Shown here one piece after another: positions 17,904 to 24,497 of a stretch of 64,000 nt of DNA (position 1 is its first letter; each line of letters opens with the position of its first letter). The stretch spans positions 1 to 64,000 of the forward strand of contig NZ_JOJM01000004.1 in NCBI RefSeq assembly GCF_000720325.1, in the 5' to 3' direction. This DNA comes from Streptomyces sp. NRRL B-1347 (GTDB lineage: Bacteria > Actinomycetota > Actinomycetes > Streptomycetales > Streptomycetaceae). The position numbers were made by a program, and so were the translations under genes. The notes below the pieces were generated by a model that made no database searches, was not told where the DNA came from, and worked only from the letters and a program-made list of their open reading frames with translations.

Positions 17904-19733
17904 TCACCAGGGCTGGTTCGGCAGGAACGCGCCGGAGCGCGCCGACTCCGCCTCCCGCGCCCGGTGGGAGTGGACCAGGGCCCAGCAGCCCACCGCCGCC
18001 ACCCCGATGGCGAGGACGACCAGGTGCCAGGTGGAGACCGTGGCCTGGATCGAGCTGCCCTCCGGGTGCGCGGCGACGGTGATCCCGAGGGCCAGCGGTA
18101 CGGCCATCGCGAGGGCCCAGCCGCCGAGCACGGACGAGGCGAGGCGGTGCGGAAGCACGAGACCCGCCCAGAGCAGCACGGCGAGGGTGCCAAGGACGGC
18201 CACCGCGCAGCTCATGAGCCCGGGAACGGCGATTCCCGCGGCCGTGGCGCCCGTGGCGGCGCCCGCCGCCGCCCGGATCAGCCGGCGGCGGTCGAGGGAA
18301 CGGGCCCGCCTCCCGCCGTGCCGCGCCAGATGCACGACGGCGAGCAGTCCGACGGCTCCCGCAAGCAGGTAGGGCCCGCTGTTGAGCCATGCGTCCTGGT
18401 CGAGTTCGCGCTGGCTCTGATGGAAGCTGTTGATGACGAATCCGCTGGTCAGGGCGAGGACGCCACTGCCGGCCAGGAGTCCGGCCCAGGTGCGCCGGCT
18501 CGGTGAGACAAGACTCGCCCAGGAGCCGATGAGCAGCCCCAGGAAGGGGAGGTGGGCGAGGACCAGGAGGGCGTTGAGCACCCCGTCCGCCCCGAAGGGG
18601 TAACCGGCCGCGACGGTGGCCCAGGGGGCGTCGGGTCCCGAGGCGTCGGCGGTGTGCCCCGCGTCGATCCACCACGTCTCGAAGGGGCGCGCACGGAAGA
18701 CGAGGAGTCCCGGCCCGGTGAGCACGGCGTGCCAGTTGAGCTGGAACCAGGACAGGACCCAGAGGCCGACCGTGCCGAGGCCGAGGAGCCCCGGCAGGAC
18801 GGGGTTCACGAGGGACGCGGGCCGCGCGGCCTGCCGCCACGGCAGCGTGGGCGGCGGCACAGCAGGCGCGGGCGGCGGGCGCCGCGGTGCCATCGGGGCC
18901 GCGGCCATCATGGTGGTGACGCGGCCCTCCGCGATCTGCCGCAGCTCCGCGGCGGCCTGCGCGACGTGCGGCCGTTCCTCCGGGTTCTTGGCCAGCAGGG
19001 CGTACAGCACGGCCCCCAGGGCGGGCCCGGCGCGGCGCGACACGGGCGGCGGGTCGGAGAGCACCGCCGCGATGGACTCCACAGCGGCGGGCCGGGCGAA
19101 GGGCGACGCGCCCTCCAGGGCGTGGAAGAGCGTGACGCCGAGGGCCCAGAGGTCCGTGGCGGGCACGGGCGCCCCGCGGATCTGCTCGGGCGCCATGTAG
19201 GCCGGGGTGCCGAAGACGCTCGTCGTGCTGGTGACCTCGCTGGAGAGCCGGGCGATCCCGAAGTCGGCCAGCTTGACCCGGCCGCCCGCGAGGAGCATCA
19301 CGTTCTCGGGCTTGACGTCGCGGTGGATCACGCCCATCGCGTGGGCGGCGCCGAGGACCTCGGCGAGCTGCGCGCCGATCGACGCCACCCGGGCCGGCGG
19401 CAGGGGGCCCTCCCGGGCCACGAGCGCGGCCAGGGTGGTGCCCCGGACGAGCTCCATGACGATGACGACCTCGGAGCCCGCGCGCACCACGTCGTAGACG
19501 GTGACGGCCCCGGGGTGGTTGAGCTTCGCGGCCGCGCGGGCCTCCCGCAGCAGGCGCGCGGTGGCCTTGGTGTCCAGGGGCGCCGCCCCCTGCCCGGGAC
19601 CGCGCACGTGTTTCACGGCGACCTCGCGCCCGAGCAGGGTGTCGACGGCCCGCCACACCACACCCATGCCACCCCGTCCCAGCTCCTCGATCAGCTGGAA
19701 CCTGCCACCGAATGGCTGCCCGCCCTCAACCAT
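17904..19733 (-). CDS. Membrane-anchored Ser/Thr protein kinase (PknB-like catalytic domain)
   Basis: 609 aa. The kinase domain covers residues about 10-275: GRGGMGVVW (P-loop), AVKHV (lysine), HRDVKPEN (catalytic loop), DFGIAR and MAPEQIRG. The C-terminal half (about 310-590) has six to seven hydrophobic helices and no extracellular PASTA or other sensor domain, so it is an integral membrane kinase. The ATG at 19733 was chosen since the family consensus (FGGRFQLIEELGRGGMG) starts right after it; earlier in-frame ATGs at 19775 and 19778 remain possible. It is a single gene. Confidence 0.92.
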   Translation of the reverse strand: MVEGGQPFGGRFQLIEELGRGGMGVVWRAVDTLLGREVAVKHVRGPGQGAAPLDTKATARLLREARAAAKLNHPGAVTVYDVVRAGSEVVIVMELVRGTTLAALVAREGPLPPARVASIGAQLAEVLGAAHAMGVIHRDVKPENVMLLAGGRVKLADFGIARLSSEVTSTTSVFGTPAYMAPEQIRGAPVPATDLWALGVTLFHALEGASPFARPAAVESIAAVLSDPPPVSRRAGPALGAVLYALLAKNPEERPHVAQAAAELRQIAEGRVTTMMAAAPMAPRRPPPAPAVPPPTLPWRQAARPASLVNPVLPGLLGLGTVGLWVLSWFQLNWHAVLTGPGLLVFRARPFETWWIDAGHTADASGPDAPWATVAAGYPFGADGVLNALLVLAHLPFLGLLIGSWASLVSPSRRTWAGLLAGSGVLALTSGFVINSFHQSQRELDQDAWLNSGPYLLAGAVGLLAVVHLARHGGRRARSLDRRRLIRAAAGAATGATAAGIAVPGLMSCAVAVLGTLAVLLWAGLVLPHRLASSVLGGWALAMAVPLALGITVAAHPEGSSIQATVSTWHLVVLAIGVAAVGCWALVHSHRAREAESARSGAFLPNQPW

Positions 19734-19941
19734 CGCGACCCCCCGGAACGCGCCCCCTGATACTCGCGGGGTCATCATCCAGCCATTGGCGACTTCGCGC
19801 AGCACATGACAGAAGTTGCGCCGTTACGAGCGTTCCTGACCGCCTCCCAGGCGCCACCCACAGCCGTCGCGCCACGTCAGTGGGCCCGCGCCCCAGAGGC
19901 ACCGCCCCCGCGGAGCGGGCTCCCGTTCGGTGTTCTTCCGC

Positions 19942-20787
19942 CTAGCCCCGCGGCAGCGCGTCGAGCGTCGGGCGGATCGCCTGCTCGGCCTTGTGCGGGT
20001 AGGGGAAGCCGTGGGCCTCGGCCACCTCCTTGGCCAGCTGGGAGAAGAGGTCGGCGGTCGCGCGCGCGGCGCGCAGGGCGTCGTCCTCGGCGAAGCCGCC
20101 GAAGGTGTCGTGCAGGCGCTCCCACACCCCGGGCGCCGCCCAGCGCCGCATGCGCGTGCCGCCGTACCAGACGTCGTGGCCGGTGCCCTCGCGCGTGAGC
20201 GCGTGCCACTCGACGACGGACTCCAGGAGCTCCTTCGTGGTCCAGTCCCGGGACTTGGCCACCCACAGCTCGCCCCGGGCGAGGTAGCGCGGCAGGTGCG
20301 CCATCTCGAACCAGAACTCCGCGCAGAGCTCCTCGAACTCCTCGGCGTCGGGCAGCTCCGCAGCCACCTCGCCGCTGGCGGCGGGCAGCCGGGCGGCCGT
20401 GCCGTCGGGGTCCCACAGCACCTCGTAGCCGCGCTCGTGCAGGTCGTCGAGGCCGTCCGCGGCCATCTTCGCGAGGAGGTCCACCGGCACGACCTGGAAG
20501 TCGACCTTGACGCCGCCTTCGAAGAACACCAGGCGCGCCGGGTTGTCCCACGGCCCTTCCAGGCCCACCTGCACCACGACCGGGCCCAACTCCTCGACCC
20601 AGTCGCCGTCTTCGTAGCGCTCGGGGTCGGTGGTGTAGACCTCGATGTCGTGGTCGGAGAAGGCGTCGACCGTCCCGTCGCGCCGCGCCCGCGACCCCGT
20701 CCGCAGCACGGCCCGGACGTCCTCCTGGCGCCGCGCCCACTCCCGTACCCGCTCGACGATCCCGTCGTCACCCGCTTCAACGATCAT
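19942..20787 (-). CDS. Aminoglycoside 6-adenylyltransferase-like nucleotidyltransferase
   Basis: 281 aa of the ANT(6)/AadK fold. The nucleotidyltransferase motif GSRARRDGTVDAFSDHDIEVY supplies the GSxxR and D-x-D residues, and the C-terminal part (WTTKELLESVVEWHA, HDVWYGGTRMRRW) matches the family. Such proteins may adenylylate streptomycin-type substrates, but in soil actinomycetes many are uncharacterised. The ATG at 20787 is preceded by little; reading further upstream enters a truncated neighbour. Confidence 0.85.
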   Translation of the reverse strand: MIVEAGDDGIVERVREWARRQEDVRAVLRTGSRARRDGTVDAFSDHDIEVYTTDPERYEDGDWVEELGPVVVQVGLEGPWDNPARLVFFEGGVKVDFQVVPVDLLAKMAADGLDDLHERGYEVLWDPDGTAARLPAASGEVAAELPDAEEFEELCAEFWFEMAHLPRYLARGELWVAKSRDWTTKELLESVVEWHALTREGTGHDVWYGGTRMRRWAAPGVWERLHDTFGGFAEDDALRAARATADLFSQLAKEVAEAHGFPYPHKAEQAIRPTLDALPRG

Positions 20788-20791
20788 GCGG

Positions 20792-20999
20792 TCACGGTAC
20801 TGCGTCGCCGTCGGGGGCCGGACCTCCCTCCCGTACGTACGAGTGGAGGAACGAGCAGATCCCCGCGGCCCCCGCGACGACGCACACCACCTCGGTGACG
20901 TCCGTGCCGAAGAGCTCCATGAGGTGGCGGTCGCCGGAGGCGAGGGCGACGGTCTGGCCCGCCACCACGGTGAGGCCGCCGAGGACCGCGAGGCCCTCG
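20792..20999 (-). pseudogene. C-terminal remnant of a membrane protein
   Basis: About 68 codons of good coding character on the minus strand (EGLAVLGGLTVVAGQTVALA, then a helix ending LHSYVREGGP) stop with TGA five bases after the ANT(6)-like start. They read as the last two transmembrane helices of a membrane protein. Upstream of about 20,999 the same frame is only the antisense of a GntR-type gene, so the 5' part is gone. The family is not identified. Confidence 0.55.
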
Positions 21000-21517
21000 C
21001 CCGCCTGGAACACACGGGCCTCGTACGGCGCGAGGCGCTCAAGGGCTACCGCGTCGCCCCGCTCTTCACCGAGCGCGAGCTGATCAAGCTGATGGACGCG
21101 CGGCTCGTCCTGGAACCCGCGATGGTGCACGAGGCCGCGCGCCGCACCACGCCGGAGTTCCTGGCGGAGCTCGAGGAGAGCATCGACGAGCTCAAGCGCT
21201 GTGCGGCCGGGCCCCGTTCGGCCTCGGTCCGCTCCTACTGGGCCGCCGACGAACGCTTCCATCTGCGCATCGCCGCCCAGTGCGACAACCCGTTCCTGGA
21301 GAGCGCGTACCGCTCCCTGGGCGGCCACGTCCAGCGCTTCCGCCTCTTCGCGGAACTGGGCTCCTCCGAGGCCGAGTCACCGGCGCGCGAGCACGCGGCC
21401 GTCCACGAGGCGATGGCGTCGGGGGACGCGGAGGGCGTGGCGAAGCGGATGCGCCAGCACATCGAGAACGCGAAGGCCCGCGCCCTGAGCGACCGTCAGG
21501 CGGTGGCGGCCGACTGA
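20977..21517 (+). pseudogene. 5'-truncated GntR-family (FCD) transcriptional regulator
   Basis: The frame encodes REALARLEHTGLVRREALKG, the recognition-helix end of a FadR/GntR winged helix, then a full FCD effector domain (RELIKLMDARLVLEPAMVHEAA, and H residues in DERFHLRIAAQ and MRQHIENAK that bind metal in this family). Everything before REALARLE (the first about 40-50 residues of the DNA-binding domain) is absent and there is no start codon with a binding site. The break coincides with that of the divergent membrane-protein remnant, so one deletion took both 5' ends. Confidence 0.75.
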
Positions 21518-21533
21518 CGGTCGCTCGGCGTCG

Positions 21534-22133
21534 TCAGCTCCGCGGGACGTCGACGGTCTGGTCGCCGTCGGGCACGTCCGTGACCGTCACCAGGCCCTTC
21601 GGCACTCCGAGCCCCCGCGCCACGACGGCCGCGATCCCGGCGGCGTCCTGCCCCGTGGGCACGGGCACCTCCTCGCCCTCGCCGTAGCTCTCGATGGCCT
21701 TGGTGAAGTAGGCCGGGTGCCAGGCGCCGACCGCGCCCCGGACGTCCACGGAGGCCACCGCGCGGCCGCCGGCCACGGCCTTGATCCGGTCCAGGATCCG
21801 GTCCGAGCGCAACTCGCCCGGCACCTGGAACAGGCTCGCGTGCGCGCCCACCGCGCCGCCTGAGCGCAGCTGGACCGTGAGGGTCAGACAGCTGGTGACG
21901 CTCGGGTACAGGAGCGTGCCGCCGGGCCCGGCCTCCTTCACCTGCCCCTCCGTGACCACGGTCCGCGCGGGGGCGGACACCGGCGACGCGACCGGAGCGG
22001 CGGCCCGCGCCCCGCCGTCGCCCGCGTGGGCCGGAGCCCCGGCCACCAGCGAGGCCGCGACGGCGAGACCGGCCACCACGAGGGAGGGTCTGACGGAGGT
22101 GGCGTACGACGGCACGCCTGTACGTATGGACAA
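21534..22133 (-). CDS. Secreted protein of unknown function, possible protease-inhibitor-like fold
   Basis: 199 aa. TTG start at 22133 with AGGAG six bases upstream. A Sec signal peptide follows (SLVVAGLAVAASLVAGAPAHA, cleavage after AHA near residue 34). The mature part contains a single pair of nearby Cys/Leu-rich strands (LLYPSVTSCLTLTVQL) and a long Asp/Val-rich tail. I do not recognise the family with confidence; short secreted proteins of this type include subtilisin-inhibitor-like proteins but the diagnostic cysteines are not visible. It stands alone, convergent with the truncated GntR gene. Confidence 0.7.
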   Translation of the reverse strand: MSIRTGVPSYATSVRPSLVVAGLAVAASLVAGAPAHAGDGGARAAAPVASPVSAPARTVVTEGQVKEAGPGGTLLYPSVTSCLTLTVQLRSGGAVGAHASLFQVPGELRSDRILDRIKAVAGGRAVASVDVRGAVGAWHPAYFTKAIESYGEGEEVPVPTGQDAAGIAAVVARGLGVPKGLVTVTDVPDGDQTVDVPRS

Positions 22134-22345
22134 GAAGTACTCCTGGCTGAGAAATCTGCGACAACCGCCCGCGGCACACGGACCACGGCCGACCGGCCAC
22201 TTTATGGCGCGGGCCGAACCGGACCGAACCGGGCCGGAGCGAGGGGCAGGGCGCCTCGCTTGAATGTCACCCCCTTGACCGGTGACGAATGCTCGTGGGA
22301 CAGTCATCACCCACGCTGGTACGCCTGCCCGAACGGAGTTCCACC

Positions 22346-22540
22346 ATGGAAGGCCAGAACGCCATCGACAGTGCCGCCGCCGCACGGCAGGAGCGCTTCG
22401 GCACACTGCCCGAGCGCATCCGCTTCGAGGACATGGTCGAGGAAGAGGCAGCCACGCCGGACGACCCGGCACGCCACACCTACCACCCCGAAGGCTCGTG
22501 GAAGACCTTCAACTGCCTGGCCGCCGACCTGGGCCTCTGA
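22346..22540 (+). CDS. Small acidic protein of unknown function (64 aa)
   Basis: ATG with GGAG eight bases upstream; the product starts MEGQNAIDSAAAARQERFGTLP and is acidic overall, ending SWKTFNCLAADLGL. One cysteine, no signal peptide or membrane segment. Codon use is clearly coding. No neighbour suggests a function. Its small size and conserved-looking tail are compatible with a regulatory or precursor peptide, but no modification enzyme is nearby. Confidence 0.65.
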   Translation: MEGQNAIDSAAAARQERFGTLPERIRFEDMVEEEAATPDDPARHTYHPEGSWKTFNCLAADLGL

Positions 22541-22619
22541 GCATGGCGTTGCCCTGGGCCGCCCGCCGGACATAGAAGGACACGAAAGGCGGACAGGCCC
22601 CGGCGGGAGGAGACGGGAT

Positions 22620-22913
22620 GCGGGGGAGGGCGAGGGAGCGGACCCGTGGGAGCGGATCCCGCTGTGGTCCAGCGGCGGGGACACGCACGTGGACGGCTAC
22701 TGCACCACATGCGGGTACGCCGCGAAGCCCGCCGTGGCCGTGCGCATCACCTGGCCCGACGGGGCGAAGGAGACCGTGCGGCTCAACGCCGACGGCTACT
22801 ACCTCACCTTCTCCCGCCACTCGGTCATGGGCCCGAGCGGAGAGTTCGAGTACCGCACCATCGACGCACTCGACCGCGACGGGAAGACTGTGGCCGGCGA
22901 CCCGTACGCGTAA
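22620..22913 (+). pseudogene. C-terminal fragment of a hypothetical protein with a CxxC motif
   Basis: The frame ending at TAA 22913 reads DPWERIPLWSSGGDTHVDGY, a CTTCGYAAK motif and a beta-rich region (VRITWPDGAKETVRLNADGY). It has coding bias but no start codon with a binding site at its left end. Either it is a 5'-truncated gene, or translation begins at a GTG near 22,689 giving about 74 aa. The ATG at 22618 with a strong GGAGGAG is in a different frame that looks non-coding. Function unknown. Confidence 0.45.
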
Positions 22914-22973
22914 CCTGCGGTGGCCGCACCTCTCAGGCGACACCACGTGATCCGCGCTCAGAGGAGGACCGAT

Positions 22974-23636
22974 ATGACGCTTCCCCCAGGCCAACGTGCC
23001 GTCGACGGATTCCCGCGCTTTGGTTCGCACCTCCACCGCCCGCCGCCGCCCGTCCCCGTGGACCCGGTGATCGAGATCGGCGGAGCCCTCACCGAAACCG
23101 TGACCCTGACCGGGGGCGACCTCGCCAAGCTGCCGCGCCAGGAGCTGGGAGCCGACTTCCACTGCGTCGCCGGCTGGTCGGCGACCGGCCTGCGGTGGGA
23201 GGGCGTCGCGTTCGAGGGCCTCTACCGCACCCGGGTCGAACCGCTGCTCGCGGAGGGCACTTCGATCAGCCACGTCGTCTTCGAAGGCTTCGACGGCTAC
23301 CGGTCGGTCGTGCTGCTGGAGGACGCCCTGGCCGAGGACGTGCTCATCGCCGACCGCCTCGACGGGCGGCCGCTCGACGGCGACCACGGCGCACCGGTGC
23401 GCCTGGTCAGCCCCAGCCAGTACGGCTTCATCAGCACCAAGCACCTCCGGCGCATCGCGTTCCACACCTCCGCACCGCCGGACCCCGACCGGTGGAACCC
23501 CATCGCGGCACACATCCGCGGCAGGGTCTGGAAGGAGGAACGGCACCGCTACCTGCCCGGCCGGGTGGTGCGGCCGGTCTACCGGGGGCTGATCAGGCCG
23601 ATCCGCGCACTGAGCGCCCGGGGGAGCCGCACGTAG
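22974..23636 (+). CDS. Sulfite-oxidase-type molybdopterin-binding oxidoreductase
   Basis: 220 aa consisting mainly of the oxidoreductase molybdopterin-binding domain. The Mo-ligating cysteine is in DFHCVAGWSATGLRWEGV, followed by FEGFDGYRSVVLLEDAL and a conserved SPSQYGFISTKHLRRI. No twin-arginine signal and no dimerisation domain are seen, so it is a compact YedY-like cytoplasmic form. ATG with GAGGAGG eight bases upstream. The substrate is unknown. It is followed by a strong terminator. Confidence 0.9.
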   Translation: MTLPPGQRAVDGFPRFGSHLHRPPPPVPVDPVIEIGGALTETVTLTGGDLAKLPRQELGADFHCVAGWSATGLRWEGVAFEGLYRTRVEPLLAEGTSISHVVFEGFDGYRSVVLLEDALAEDVLIADRLDGRPLDGDHGAPVRLVSPSQYGFISTKHLRRIAFHTSAPPDPDRWNPIAAHIRGRVWKEERHRYLPGRVVRPVYRGLIRPIRALSARGSRT

Positions 23637-23660
23637 GGCGCCGAAGCCCGGCCGACCGCA

Positions 23661-23706
23661 CGGCCCGGCGGAAGGTGAGGCCGCGACCTCACGTTCCGCC
23701 GGGCCG
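23661..23706. terminator. Long hairpin terminator
   Basis: A stem of about 20 bp (CGGCCCGGCGGAA and GTGAGG pairing with CCTCAC and TTCCGCCGGGCCG, one mismatch) with a six-base loop begins 25 bases after the molybdopterin oxidoreductase stop; a short T run (TTTC) follows. Confidence 0.85.
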
Positions 23707-23802
23707 TTTCGTCGTACTCCTGGGAGCGGCACATCCCCGCCGACAGCGAGCCCGCGGAGGGCTCGCCCCTCCATGCCCCCTCGCCTCCTCAGGAGTCCCG
23801 CC

Positions 23803-24351
23803 ATGACCACCAGCACCGAACTCAGCGAGCTGACCGGCGACTACGTCATCGACCCCGCGCACACCCGGATCGGATTCGTCGCCCGGCACACGATGTCCAC
23901 CCGGGTACGCGGGCAGTTCGCCGAGTTCGGCGGCGGCGCGCGCCTCGACGGCGGCGAACCGTCGCGGTCCAGCGGCCAGTTGACCCTCCACGCGAGGAGC
24001 ATCCAGACCCGCAACCAGCAGCGCGACGACCTGCTGTGCGGCAAGTTCCTGGACGTGGACAACCACCCGGCCATCACGTTCACCTCGGCCCACGTACGGC
24101 ACGTCGACGGCGCCCGCTACAAGGTCGCGGGCGATCTGACCGTCCGGGGCGTGACCGTGCCGGTCACCCTGGACGTAGAGCTGACCACCGCCGCGACCGG
24201 CCCCGATGGCGACTTCCGGGTCGGCTTCACGGGCAGTGCCACGATCGACCGCCGCGACTGGGGCGTGAACTGGAACGCCCTGACCGCCGTCATGGTGAGG
24301 CCGAAGGTGAAGCTGGAGTTCGACGTGACGGCGGTGCGACGAACGTCCTGA
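23803..24351 (+). CDS. YceI family lipid-binding protein
   Basis: 182 aa, the length of a YceI lipocalin-like domain without signal peptide. Motifs: YVIDPAHTRIGFVARHTMST at the start, FLDVDNHPAITFTS in the middle and DRRDWGVNWN near the end. YceI proteins form a hydrophobic beta-barrel that binds isoprenoids; the cytoplasmic actinobacterial forms have no settled role. ATG with CAGGAG nine bases upstream. Confidence 0.93.
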   Translation: MTTSTELSELTGDYVIDPAHTRIGFVARHTMSTRVRGQFAEFGGGARLDGGEPSRSSGQLTLHARSIQTRNQQRDDLLCGKFLDVDNHPAITFTSAHVRHVDGARYKVAGDLTVRGVTVPVTLDVELTTAATGPDGDFRVGFTGSATIDRRDWGVNWNALTAVMVRPKVKLEFDVTAVRRTS

Positions 24352-24497
24352 AGGCCGCCGGGACGCCCAGCGGCCCCGCCCGTCGATACCGCTTCGTGAG
24401 GCCCCAACCACCCCTGTGCGCACGGCAGTTCAACTACAATTGACACGTGCTGGCTACACGGGGGCCGCAGCAGTAGACGGCGCGTCATGGGGGATCG

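Noticed and set aside
22618..22950. ATG with a strong GGAGGAG at 22,618
   Set aside because: The frame encodes Arg/Thr/Pro low-complexity sequence, while the coherent protein is in another frame; the binding site may be a leftover of the truncated gene.
24440..24480. TTGACA hexamer upstream of the membrane receptor gene
   Set aside because: No -10 hexamer at 16-19 bp spacing, so it was not called a promoter.
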